Source of the DNA: Rhynochetos jubatus
Lineage: Eukaryota; Chordata; Aves; Eurypygiformes; Rhynochetidae
Length of the DNA: 64,000 nucleotides
Direction: 5' to 3'
Assembly: GCA_027574665.1 (NCBI GenBank)
Contig: CM050672.1
Location: forward strand, 9,718,001 to 9,782,000
Below are positions 1 through 11,052 of the stretch, piece after piece (the first letter of the stretch is position 1; each line of letters starts with the position of its first letter). A program made the translations under genes and the position numbers. The notes beneath the pieces were generated by a model. It searched no databases. It worked only from the letters and a program-made list of their open reading frames with translations, and was not told where the DNA came from.

Positions 1-1280
1 CTGCCCAAAAGGCAGCCAAAATGCAGCCCACGTCCGGGAGAATCTCAAGAGCAGGGGGTGGAGCAAGGCAGGCCTCAAACCACGAGAAGCTCCAGCCCAA
101 AAGGCAGCCAAAATGCAGCCCACATCCGGGAGAATCTCAAGAGCAGGGGGTGGAGAAAGGCAGGCCTCAAACCATGAGAAGCTCCAGCCCAAAAGGCAGC
201 CAAAATGCAGCCCACTTCCGGGAGAATACCAAGAGCAGAGGGTGGAGCAAGCCAGGCCTCAAACAATGAGAAACTCCAGCCCAAAAGGCAGCCAAAATGC
301 AGCCCACATCCGGGAGAATCTCAAGAGCAGGGGGTGGAGCAAGCCAGGCCTCAAACCACGAGAAGCTCCAGCCCAAAAGGAAGCCAAAATGCAGCCCACC
401 TCCCTGAGAATATCAAGAGCAGGGGGTGGAGCAAGCCAGGCCTCAAACCACGAGAAGCTTCTCCCCTAAAGGCAGCCAAAATGCAGCCCACCTCCCGGAG
501 AATCTCAAGAGCAGGGGGTGGAGCAAGCCAGGCCTCAAACCACGAGAAGCTCCAACCTAAAAGGCAGCCACAATGCAGCCCACATCCGGGAGAATCTCAA
601 GAGCAGAGGGTGGAGCAAGGCAGGCCTCAAACCACGAGAAGCTCCAGCCCAAAAGGCAGCCAAAATGCAGCCCACCTCCGGAAGAATATCAAGAGCAGGG
701 GGTGGAGCAAGCCAGGCCTCAAACCACGAGAAGCTCCAGCCCAAGAATCAGCCAAAATGCAGCCCACATCCAGGAGAATCGCGAGAGCAGGGGGTGGAGG
801 AAGCCAGGCCTCAAACCACGAGAAGCTCCAGCCCAAAAGGCAGCCAAAATGCAGCCCACATCCGGGAGAATCTCAAGAGCACGGGGTGGAACAAGCCAGG
901 CCTCAAACCATGAGAAGCTCCAGCCCAATAGGCAGCCAAAATGCAGCCCACATCCAGGAGAATATCAAGAGCAGGGGGTGGAGCAAGCCAGGCCTCAAAC
1001 CATGAGAAGCTCCAGCCCAAAAGGCAGCCAAAATGCAGCCCACATCCGGGAGAATCTCAAGAGCAGGGGGTGGAGCAAGCCAGGCCTCAAACCTCGAGAA
1101 GCTCCAGCCCAAAAGGCAGCCAAAATGCAGCCCACATCCGGGAGAATATCAAGAGCAGAGGGTGGAGCAAGCCAGGCCCCAAACCATGAGAAACTCCAGC
1201 CCAAAATTCAACCAAAATGCAGCCCACATCCGGGAGAATCTCAAGAGCAGGGGTTGGAGCAAGCCAGGCCTCAAACCATG
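1..1280 (+). repeat. Left-edge mixed monomer stretch
   Basis: About 14 units, the first cut by the window edge, so the array continues to the left. Variants are mixed: TCCCTGAGAAT near 402, CGCGAG near 782, AATAGG near 928, and CCATGAG in several units. I see no higher-order period here and no length change in this stretch. It contains no gene. Confidence 0.85.
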
Positions 1281-3300
1281 AGAAGCTCCAGCCCTAAAGG
1301 CAGCCAAAATGCAGCCCACATCCGGGAGAATCGCGAGAGCAGGGGGTGGAGGAAGCCAGGCTTCAAACCACGAGAAGCTCCAGCCCAAAAGTCAGCCAAA
1401 ATGCAGCACACATCCGGGAGAATCTCAAGAGCAGGGGGTGGAGCAAGCCAGGCCTCAAACCTCGAGAAGCTCCAGCCCAATAGGCAGCCAAAATGCAGCC
1501 CACATCCGGGAGAATCTCAAGAGCAGGGGGTGGAGCAAGCCAGGCCTCAAACCACGAGAAGCTCCAGCCCAAAATGCAGACAAAATGCAGCCCAAATCCG
1601 GGAGAATCTCAAGAGCAGGGGGTTGGAGCAAGCCAGGCCTCAAACCTCGAGAAGCTCCAGCCCAAAATTGAGCCAAAATCCAGCCCACATCCGGGAGAAT
1701 CTCAAGAGCAGAGTGTGGAGCAAACCAGGCCTCAAACCACGAGAAGCTCCAGCCCAAAAGGCAGCCAAAATGCAGCCCACCTCCGGAAGAATCTCAAGAG
1801 CAGGGGGTGGAGCAAGCCAGGCCTCAAACCACGAGAAGCTCCAGCCCTAAAGGCAGCCAAAATGCAGCACACATCCAGGAGAATCGCGAGAGCAGGGGGT
1901 GGAGCAAGATAGGCCTCAAACCACGAGAAGCTCCAGCCCAAAAGGCAGCAAAAATGCAGCCCACATCCGGGAGAATCTCAAGAGCAGGGGGTGGAGCAAG
2001 CCAGGCCTCAAACCATGAGAAGCTCCAGCCCAAGAAGCAGCCAAAATGCAGCCCACATCCAGGAGAATATCAAGAGCAGAGGGTGGAGCAAGCCAGGCCT
2101 CAAACCACGAGAAGCTCCAGCCCTAAAGGCAGCCAAAATGCAGCCCACATCCAGGAGAATCGCGAGAGCAGGGGGTGGAGGAAGCCAGGCTTCAAACCAC
2201 GAGAAGCTCCAGCCCAAAAGTCAGCCAAAATGCTGCCCAAATCCGGGAGAATATCAAGAGCAGGGGGTGGAGCAAGCCAGGCCTCAAACCTCGAGAAGCT
2301 CCAGCCCAATAGGCAGCCAAAATGCAGCCCACATCCAGGAGAATATCAAGAGCAGGGGGTGGAGCAAGCCAGGCCTCAAACCACGAGAAGCTCCAGCCCA
2401 AAATGCAGACAAAATGCAGCCCAAATCCGGGAGAATCTCAAGAGGAGGGGTTGGAGCAAGCCAGGCCTCAAACCACGAGAAGCTCCAACCTAAAAGGCAG
2501 CCAAAATGCAGCCCACATCCGGGAGAATCTCAAGAGCAGGGGGTGGAGCAAGCCAGGCCTCAAACCACGAGAAGCTCCAGCCCAAAAGGCAGACAAAATG
2601 CAGCCCAAATCCGGGAGAATCTCAAGAGGAGGGGTTGGAGCAAGCCAGGCCTCAAACCACGAGAAGCTCCAGCCCAAAAGGCAGCCAAAATGCAGCCCAC
2701 CTCCGGAAGAATATCAAGAGCAGGGGGTGGAGCAAGCCAGGCCTCAAACCACGAGAAGCTCCAGCCAAAGAATCAGCCAAAATGCAGCCCACATCCAGGA
2801 GAATCGCGAGAGCAGGGGGTGGAGGAAGCCAGGCCTCAAACAACGAGAAGCTCCAGCCCAAAAGTCAGCCAAAATGCAGCCCACATCCGGGAGAATCTCA
2901 AGAGCAGGGGGTGGAGCAAGCCAGGCCTCAAACCACGAGAAGCTCCAGCCAAAGAATCAGCCAAAATGCAGCCCACATCCAGGAGAATCGCGAGAGCAGG
3001 GGGTGGAGCAAGCCAGGCCTCAAACCATGAGAAGCTCCAGCCCAAAATGCAGACAAAATCCAGCCCATATCCGGGAGAATCTCAAGAGCAGGGGGTGGAG
3101 CAAGCCAGGCCTCAAACCACGAGAAGCTCCAGCCCAATAGGCAGCCAAAATGCAGCCCACATCCGGGAGAATCTCAAGAGCAGGGGGTGGAGCAAGCCAG
3201 GCCTCAAACCACGAGAAGCTCCAGCCCAAAATGCAGACAAAATGCAGCCCAAATCCGGGAGAATATCAAGAGGAGGGGTTGGAGCAAGCCAGGCCTCAAA
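1280..3300 (+). repeat. Three copies of a 9-monomer (828 bp) cassette
   Basis: A set of rare variants recurs at 9-unit spacing. TCGCGAGAGC is at 1331, 2160 and 2988. AATAGGCAG is at 1479, 2308 and 3136. GCAGACAAAATGCAGCCCAA is at 1576, 2405 and 3233. AAAAGTCAGCC appears in the first two copies only (about 1388 and 2217). Spacing is 829 then 828; the first interval includes the 93-bp unit near 1621. Flanking units within each copy differ considerably, so this looks like an older, partly eroded higher-order repeat. One marker also appears extra at 2589, two units after 2405, indicating a smaller local duplication. Confidence 0.75.
1617..1630 (+). repeat. 93-bp monomer: +1 in G-run
   Basis: CAGGGGGTTGGAGC replaces CAGGGGGTGGAGC. 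The extra T makes this unit 93 bp and shifts array phase by +1 for the next 9.5 kb. It is the only length variant I find in the first 11 kb, and I see no second copy of it. Confidence 0.85.
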
Positions 3301-3885
3301 CCTCGAGAAGCTCCAGCCCAAAATTCAGCCAAAATGCAGCCCACATCCGGGAGAATCTCAAGAGCAGGGGGTGGAGCAAGCCAGGCCTCAAACCACGAGA
3401 AGCTGCAGCCCAAAAGGCAGCCAAAATGCAGCCCACCTCCGGAAGAATATCAAGAGCAGGGGGTGGAGCAAGCCAGGCCTCAAACCACGAGAAGCTCCAG
3501 CCCTAAAGGCAGCAAAAATGCAGCCCACATCCGGGAGAATCTCAAGAGCAGGGGGTGGAGCAAGCCAGGCCTCAAACCATGAGAAGCTCCAGCCCAAGTA
3601 TCAGCCAAAATGCAGCCCACATCCAGGAGAATATCAAGAGCAGAGGGTGGAGCAAGCCAGGCCTCAAACCATGAGAAGCTCCAGCCCAAAAGGCAGCCAA
3701 AATGCAGCCCACATCCAGGAGAATATCAAGAGCAGGGGGTGGAGTAAGCCAGGCCTCAAACCACGAGAAGCTCCAGCCCAAAAGGCAGCCAAAATGCAGC
3801 CCACATCCGGGAGAATATCAAGAGCAGGGGGTGGAGCAAGCCAGGCCTCAAACCATGAGAAGTTGCAGCCCAAAAGGCAGCCAAA

Positions 3886-3977
3886 ATGCAGCCCACATCC
3901 GGGAGAATCTCAAGAGCAGGGGGTGGAGCAAGCCAGGCCTCAAACCACGAGAAGCTCCAGCCCAAAAGGCAGCCAAA
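3886..3977 (+). repeat. Reference consensus-matching monomer
   Basis: This 92-bp unit matches at every position the majority base I judge by eye, so I use it as the reference; unit position 1 is the A of the ATG at 3886. Composition is A31 C28 G26 T7. It holds two CpGs (unit 15-16 in CCGG and 63-64 in CACGAG), one StuI palindrome AGGCCT (unit 50-55), one AluI AGCT (unit 68-71), a G5 run (unit 34-38) and two A4 tracts that start 11 bp apart. Frequent alternatives elsewhere are ACCTCC for ACATCC, AATATC for AATCTC, CCATGAG or CCTCGAG for CCACGAG, AAAATGCAG for AAAAGGCAG, CCAAGAATCAG for CCCAAAAGGCAG, and AATCCAG for AATGCAG. Confidence 0.9.
3920..3963. repeat. Imperfect dyad within the monomer
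   Basis: In the reference unit GGGGTGGAGC (3920-3929) faces GCTCCAGCCC (3954-3963) across a 24-base loop. Six inner base pairs (TGGAGC with GCTCCA) are perfect, then comes one G:G mismatch, then three G:C pairs. The same geometry is present in nearly every unit of the array. Whether it folds is not shown by sequence; the 24-base loop makes extrusion from duplex DNA weak, but a single-stranded or transcript form could pair. Confidence 0.6.
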
Positions 3978-3985
3978 ATGCAGCC
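3964..3985 (+). repeat. 11-bp internal direct repeat with phased A-tracts
   Basis: Each unit carries AAAAGGCAGCC followed at once by AAAATGCAGCC, two 11-bp words differing at one base. The A4 tracts therefore start 11 bp apart, about one helical turn, an arrangement known to favour mild DNA curvature. In a large minority of units the first word has become identical to the second, for example at 5804-5825 and 6357-6378. That is the pattern expected from conversion or slippage between the two words. The second word spans the boundary into the next unit as numbered here. Confidence 0.75.
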
Positions 3986-5564
3986 CACATCCGGGAGAAT
4001 CTCAAGAGCAGGGGGTGGAGCGAGGCAGGCCTCAAACCACGAGAAGCTCCAGCCCAAGAATCAGCCAAAATGCAGCCCACCTCCCTGAGAATATCAAGAG
4101 CAGGGGGTGGAGCAAGCCAGGCCTCAAACCACGAGAAGCTCCAGCCCAAAAGGCAGCCAAAATGCAGCCCACATCCGGGAGAATCTCAAGAGCAGGGTGT
4201 GGAGCAAGCCAGGCCTCAAACCACGAGAATCTCCAGCCCAAAAGGCAGCCAAAATGCAGCCCACATCGGTGAGAATCTCAAGAGAAGGGGGAGGAGCAAG
4301 CCAGGCCTCAAACCACGAGAAGCTTCTCCCCTAAAGGCAGCCAAAATGCAGCCCACATCCAGGAGAATCGCGAGAGCAGGGGGTGGAGGAAGCCAGGCCT
4401 CAAACCACGAGAAGCTCCAGCCCAAAAGGCAGCCAAAATGCAGCCCACCTCCGGAAGAATATCAAGAGCAGGGGGTGGAGCAAGCCAGGCCTCAAACCAC
4501 GAGAAGCTCCAGCCAAAAAGGCAGCCAAAATGCAGACCAAATCTGGGAGAATCTCAAGAGCAGGGGGTGGAGCAAGGCAGGCCTCAAACCACGAGAAGCT
4601 CCAGCCCAAAAAGCAGCCAAAATGCAGCCCACATCCGGGAGAATCTCAAGAGCAGTGGGTGGAGCAAGCCAGGCCTCAAACCTCGAAAAGCTCCAGCCCA
4701 AAAGGCAGCCAAAATGCAGCCCACATCCGGGAGAATCTCAAGAGCAGGGGGTGGAGCAAGCCAGGCCTCAAACCACGAGAAGCTCCAGCCCAAAAGGCAG
4801 CCAAAATGCAGCCCACCTCCGGGAGAATCTCAAGAGCAGGGGGTGGAGCAAGCCAGGCCTCAAACCACAAGAAGCTCCAGCCCAAAAGGCAGCCAAAATG
4901 CAGCCCACCTCCGGGAGAATATCAAGAGCAGGGGGTGGAGCAAGCCAGGCCTCAAACCACGAGAAGCTCCAGCCCAAAATGCAGCCAAAATGCAGCCCAC
5001 ATCCGGGAGAATCTCAAGAGCAGGGGGTGGAGCAAGCCAGGCCTCAAACCACGAGAAGCTCCAGCCCAAAAGGCAGCCAAAATGCAGCCCACATCCGGGA
5101 GAATCTCAAGAGCAGGGGGTGGAGCAAGCCAGGCCTCAAACCACGAGAAGCTCCAGCCCAATAGGCAGCCAAAATCCAGCCCACATCCGGGACAATATCA
5201 AGAGCAGGGGGTGGAGCAAGGCAGGCCTCAAACCTCGAGAAGCTCCAGCCCAAAAGGCAGCCAAAATGCAGCCCACATCTGGGAGAATATCAAGAGCATG
5301 GGGTGGAGCAAGCCAGGCCTCAAACCATGAGAAGCTCCAGCCCAAAAGGCAGCCAAAATGCAGCCCACATCCGGGAGAATCTCAAGAGCAGGGGGTGGAG
5401 CAAGGCAGGCCTCAAACCTCGAGAAGCTCCAGCCCAAAAGGCAGCCAAAATGCAGCCCACATCCGGGAGAATCTCAAGAGCAGGGGGTGGAGCAAGCCAG
5501 GCCTCAAACCACGGGAAGCTCCAGCCCAAAAGGCAGCCAAAATGCAGCCCACCTCCGGGAGAAT

Positions 5565-5585
5565 CTCAATGGCAGAATTTGTAGC
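5565..5585 (+). repeat. Marker subfamily CTCAATGGCAGA
   Basis: CTCAATGGCAGA followed by a T-rich TTTGGAGC or TTTGTAGC replaces CTCAAGAGCAGGGGGTGGAGC without a length change. It removes the G5 run and the left arm of the common dyad. It is often followed in the same unit by CCTTGTGAAGATCC or CCTTGAGAAG. First seen at 5,565, with further copies at 6,577, 7,497, 8,509 and through the blocks to 55,976. At least six adjacent bases change together, so this is a distinct older lineage of the unit and not a point variant. Confidence 0.8.
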
Positions 5586-8500
5586 AAGCCAGGCCTCAAA
5601 CCTTGTGAAGATCCAGGCCAAAATGCAGCCAAAATTCAGTCCACATCCGGGAGAATCTCAAGAGCAGGGGGTGGAGCAAGCCAGGCCTCAAACCACGAGA
5701 AGCTCCAGCCCAAAAGGCAGCCAAAATGCAGCCCACATCCGGGAGAATCTCAAGAGCAGGGGGTGGAGCAAGGCAGGCCTCAAACCTCGAGAAGCTCCAG
5801 CCCAAAATGCAGCCAAAATGCAGCCCACATCCGGGAGAATCTCAAGAGCAGGGGGTGGAGCAAGCCAGGGCTCAAACCTCGAGAAGCTCCAGCCCAATAG
5901 GCAGCCAAAATCCAGCCCACATCCGGGAGAATATCAAGAGCAGGGGGTGGAGCAAGCCAGGCCTCAAACCTCGAGAAGCTCCAGCCCAGAAGACAGCCAA
6001 AATGCAGCCCACCTCCGGGAGAACCTCAAAGGCAGAGTTTGGAGCAAGCCAGGCCTCAAACCTTGTGAAGATCCAGGCCAAAATGCAGCCAAAATGCAGT
6101 CCACATCCGGGAGAATCTCAAGAGCAGGGGGTGGAGCAAGCCAGGCCTCAAACCACGAGAAGCTCCAGCCCAAAAGGCAGCCAAAATGCAGCCCACATGC
6201 GGGAGAATCTCAAGAGCAGGGGGTGGAGCAAGCCAGGCCTCAAACCACGAGAAGCTCCAGCCCAAAAGGCAGCCAAAATGCAACCCACATGCGGGAGAAT
6301 CTCAAGAGCAAGGGCTGGAGCAAGCCAGGCCTCAAACCACGAGAAGCTCCAGCCCAAAATGCAGCCAAAATGCAGCCCACCTCCCTGAGAATCTCAAGAG
6401 CAGGGGGTGGAGCAAGCCAGGCCTCAAACCATGAGAAGCTCTAGCCCAAAAGGCAGCCAAAATGCAGCCCACATCCGGGAGAATCTCAAGAACAGGGGGT
6501 GGAGCAAGCCAGGCCTCAAACCTCGAGAAGCTCCAGCCCAAAATGCAGCCAAAATGCAGCCCACCTCCGGGAGAATCTCAATGGCAGAGTTTGGAGCAAG
6601 CCAGGCCTCAAACCTTGTGAAGATCCAGGCCAAAAGGCAGCCAAAATGCAGCCCACATCCGGGAGAATCTCAAGAGCAGGGGGTGGAGCAAGTCAGTCCT
6701 CAAACCACGAGAAGCTCCAGCCCTAAAGGCAGCCAAAATGCAGCCCACATCCGGGAGAATATCAAGAGCAGGGGGTGGAGCAAGCCAGGCCTCAAACCAC
6801 GAGAAGCTCCAGCCCAAAAGGCAGCCAAAATGCAGCCCACATCCGGGAGAATCTCAAGAGCAGGGGGTGGAGCAAGCCAGGCCTCAAACCATGAGAAGCT
6901 CCAGCCCAAAAGGCAGCCAAAATGCAGCCCACATGCGGGAGAATATCAAGAGCAGGGGGTGGAGCAAGCCAGGCCTCAAACCACAAGAAGCTCCAGCCCA
7001 AAAGGCAGCCAAAATGCAGCCCACCTCCGGGAGAATATCAAGAGCAGGGGGTGGAGCAAGCCAGGCCTCAAACCACGAGAAGCTCCAGCCCAAAATGCAG
7101 CCAAAATGCAGCCCACATCCGGGAGAATCTCAAGAGCAGAGGGTGGAGCAAGCCAGGCCTCAAACCACGAGAAGCTCCAGCCCAAAACGCAGCCAAAATG
7201 CAGCCCACATCCGGGAGAATCTCAAGAGCAGGGGGTGGAGCAAGCCAGGCCTCAAAACACGAGAAGCTCCAGCCCAAAATACAGACAAAATCCAGCCCAT
7301 ATCCGGGAGAATATCAAGAGCAGGGGGTGGAGCAAGGCAGGCCTCAAACCTCGAGATTCTCCAGCCCAAGAATCAGCCAAAATGCAGCCCACATCCGGGA
7401 GAATCTCAAGAGCAGGGGGTGGAGCAAGCCAGGCCTCAAACCTCGAGAAGCTCCAGCCCAAAAGGCAGCCAAAATGCAGCCCACATCTGGGAGAAACTCA
7501 ATGGCAGAGTTTGGAGCAAGCCAGGCCTCAAACCTTGTGAAGATCCAGCCCAAAAGGCAGCCAAAATGCAGCCGACATCCGGGAGAATCTCAAGAGCAGG
7601 GGGTGGAGCAAGCCAGGCCTCAAACCACGAGAAGCTCCAGCCCAAAAGGCAGCCAAAATGCAGCCCACATCCGGGAGAATCTCAAGAGCAGGGGGGGGAG
7701 CAAGCCAGGCCTCAAACCACGAGAAGCTCCAGCCCAAAATGCAGCCAAAATGCAGCCCACCTCCGGGAGAATCTCAAGAGCAGGGGGTGGAGCAAGCCAG
7801 GCCTCAAACCACGAGAAGCTCCAGCCCAAAATGTAGCCAAAATGCAGCCCACATACGGGAGAATCTCAAGAGCAGGGGGTGGAGCAAGCCAGGCCTCAAA
7901 CCACGAGAAGCTCCAGCCCAAAAGGCAGCCAAAATGCAGCCCACCTCCGGGAGAATCTCAAGAGCAGGGGGTGGAGCAAGCCAGGCCTCAAACCACGAGA
8001 AGCTCCAGCCCAAAAGGCAGCCAAAATGCAGCCCACATCCGGGACAATTTCAAGAGCAGGGGGTGGAGCAAGCCAAGCCTCAAACCACGAGAAGCTCCAG
8101 CCCAAAATGTAGCCAAAATCCAGCCCACATCCGGGAGAACCTCAAGAGCAGGTGGTGGAGCAAGCGAGGCCTCAAACCACGAGAAGCTCCAGCCCAAAAA
8201 GCAGCCAAAATGCAGCCCACATCCGGGAGAATCTCAAGAGGAGGGGGTGGAGCAAGCCAGGCCTCAAACCACGAGAAGCTCCAGCCCAAAATGTAGCCAA
8301 AATCCAGCCCACATCCGGGAGAAACTCAAGAGCAGGTGGTGGAGCAAGCGAGGCCTCAAACCACGAGAAGCTCCAGCCCAAAATGCAGCCAAAATGCAGC
8401 CCACATCCGGGAGAATCTCAAGAGCAGGGGGTGGAGCAAGGCAGGCCTCAGACCTTGAGAAGCTCCAGCCCAAGAATCAGCCAAAATGCAGCCCACCTCC

Positions 8501-10543
8501 GGGAGAATCTCAATGGCAGATTTTGGAGCAAGCCAGGCCTCAAACCTTGAGAAGATCCAGCCCAAAAGGCAGCCAAAATGCAGCCCACATCCGGGAGAAT
8601 CTCAAGAGCAGGGGGTGGAGCAAGCCAGGCCTCAAACCACGAGAAGCTCCAGCCCAAAAGGCAGTCAAAATGCAGCCCACATCCGGGAGAATCTCAATAG
8701 CAGGAGGTGGAGCAAGGCAGGCCTCAAACCATGAGAAGCTCCAGCCCAAAAGGCAGCCAAAATGCAGCCCACATCCGGGAGAATATCAAGAGCAGGGGGT
8801 GGAGAAAGCCAGGCCTCAAACCACGAGAAGCTCCAGCCCAAAAGGCAGCCAAAATGCAGCCCACATCCGGGAGAATCTCAAGAGCAGGGGGTGGAGCAAG
8901 CCAGGCCTCAAACCACGAGAAGCTCCAGCCCAAAAGGCATCCAAAATTCAGCCCACCTCCGGGAGAATATCAAGAGCAGGGGGTGGAGCAAGCCAGGCCT
9001 CAAACCACGAGAAGCTCCAGCCCTAAAGGCAGCCAAAATGCAGCCCACATCCGGGAGAATCGCACGAGCAGGGGGTGGAGGAAGCCAGGCCTCAAACCAC
9101 GAGAAGCTCCAGCCCAAATGGCAGCCAAAATGCAGCCCACATCCGGGAGAATCTCAAGAGCAGGGGGTGGAGCGAGGCAGGCCTCAAACCATGAGAAGCT
9201 CCAGCCCAAAAGGCAGCCAAAATGCAGCCCACATCCGGGAGAATATCAAGAGCAGGGGGTGGAGCAAGCCAGGCCTCAAACCACGAGAAGCTCCAGCACA
9301 AAAGGCAGCCAAAATGCAGCCCACCTCCGGGAGAATATCAAGAGCAGGGGGTGGAGCAAGCCAGGCCTCAAACCACGAGAAGCTCCAGCCCAAAATGTAG
9401 CCAAAATCCAGCCCACATCCGGGAGAACCTCAAGAGCAGGGGGTGGAGCAAGCGAGGCCTCAATCCACGAGAAGCTCCAGCCCAAAAGGCAGCCAAAATG
9501 TAGCCCACATCCGGGAGAATCTCAAGAGCAGGAGGTGGAGCAAGTCAGGCCTCAAACCACGAGAAGCTCCAGCCCAAAATGTAGCCAAAATGCAGCCCAC
9601 ATCCGGGAGAATCTCAAGAGCAGGTGGTGGAGCAAGCGAGGCCTCAAACCATGAGAAGCTCCAGCCCAAAATGCAGCCAAAATGCAGCCCACATCCGGGA
9701 GAATCTCAAGAGCAGGGGGGGGAGCAAGGCAGGCCTCAAACTATGAGAAGCTCCAGCCCAAAAGGCAGCCAAAATCCAGCCCACATCCGGGAGAATCTCA
9801 AGAGCAGGGGGTGGAGCAAGCCAGGCCTCAAACCACGAGAAGCTCCAGCCCAAAAGGCAGCCAAAATGCAGCCCACCTCCGGGAGAATCTCAAGAGCAGG
9901 GGGTGGAGCAAGCCAGGCCTCAAACCACGAGAAGCTCCAGCCCAAAAGGCAGCCAAAATGCAGCCCACCTCCGGGAGAATCTCAAGAGCAGGGGGTGGAG
10001 CAAGCCAGGCCTCAAACCACGAGAAGCTCCAGCCCTAAAGGCAGCCAAAATGCAGCCCACATCCGGGAGAATCGCAAGAGCAGGGGGTGGAGGAAGCCAG
10101 GCCTCAAACCACGAGAAGCTCCAGCCCAAAAGGCAGCCAAAATGCAGCCCACATCCGGGAGAATCTCAAGAGCAGGGGGTGGAGCAAGCCAGGCCTCAAA
10201 CCACGAGAAGCTCCAGCCCAAAAGGCAGCCAAAATGCAGCCCACATGGAGGAGAATCTCAGGAGCAGGGGGTGGAGCAAGCCAGGCCTCAAACCTCGAGA
10301 AGCTCCAGACCAAGAATCAGCCAAAATGCAGCCCACCTCCGGGAGAATCTCAAGAGCAGGGGGTGGAGCAAGCCAGGCCTCAAACCACGAGAAGCTCCAG
10401 CCCAAGAATCAGCCAAAATGCAGCCCACCTCCGGGAGAATATCAATGGCAGAGTTTGGAGCAAGCCAGGCCTCAAACCTTGAGAAGCTCCAGCCCAAAAT
10501 GCAACCAAAATGCAGCCCACATCCGGGAGAATCTCAAGAGCAG

Positions 10544-10587
10544 GGGCTGGAGCAAGGCAGGCCTCAAACCACGAGAAGCTCCAGCCC
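10544..10587. repeat. Variant monomer with perfect 10-bp inverted repeat
   Basis: Here the usual GGGGTGG reads GGGCTGG. The single G to C change at unit position 38 removes the only mismatch of the common dyad, giving GGGCTGGAGC (10544-10553) against GCTCCAGCCC (10578-10587) with the same 24-base loop. The GGGGCTGGAGC form recurs in many units, for example near 11,460, 13,120, 13,575, 15,880, 18,732, 23,420, 32,070 and 40,260. Many of these lie inside duplicated blocks, so they are not independent events. Confidence 0.7.
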
Positions 10588-11052
10588 AAAAGGCAGCCAA
10601 AATGCAGCACACATCCAGGAGAATATCAAGAGCATGGGGTGGAGCAAGCCAGGCCTCAAACCACGAGAAGCTCCAGCCCTAAAGGCAGCCAAAATGCAGC
10701 CCACATCCGGGAGAATCTCAAGAGCAGGGGGTGGAGCAAGCCAGGCCTCAAACCACGAGAAGCTCCAGCCCAAAAGGCAGCCAAAATGCAGCCCACATCC
10801 GGGAGAATCTCAAGAGCGGGAGGTGGAGCAAGGCAGGCCTCAAACTATGAGAAGCTCCAGCCCAAAAGGCAGCCAAAATGCAGCCCACCTCCGGGAGAAT
10901 CTCAAGAGCAGGGGGTGGAGCAAGGCAGGCCTCAAACCACGAGAAGCTCCAGCCCAAAAGGCAGCCAAAATGCATCCCACATGCGGGAGAATATCAAGAG
11001 CAGGGGGTGGAGCAAGCCAGGCCTCAAACCACGAGAAGCTCCAGCCCTAAAG

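Noticed and set aside
75..284. Ladder of about 69-residue hydrophobic - strand frames every 92 bp
   Set aside because: Each is the complement of the same two-and-a-bit units, ended by the same TGA (complement of CTCAAAC). They start at TTG, and regular recurrence hundreds of times shows they are repeat shadows, not small membrane proteins.
3919..3926. G-quadruplex motif
   Set aside because: Each unit has one G5 run and one GG close by; the other G-runs are too far apart for four tracts with short loops.
3935..3963. SINE-like or tRNA-derived content suggested by AGGCCT, AGCT and CCAGCCC words
   Set aside because: No A and B box pair, poly-A tail or target-site duplication is present; the words belong to the 92-bp unit.
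1991..5164. Long + strand open frames as protein genes (also 19,928-23,911, 25,871-28,987, 34,281-37,544 and many shorter)
   Set aside because: They are satellite read in frame: the same DNA is open in overlapping frames, starts and ends fall wherever variant ATG, GTG or stop codons occur, 1-bp indels do not matter, and there is no promoter, splice or codon signal.
5600..5640. Possible insertion because of T-rich sequence near TTTGTAGC
   Set aside because: Length stays 92 bp and phase is unchanged, so it is a substituted monomer lineage.
7689..7702. Apparent length change in the G8 run (CAGGGGGGGGAGC)
   Set aside because: Unit length is still 92; it is a T to G substitution within the run.
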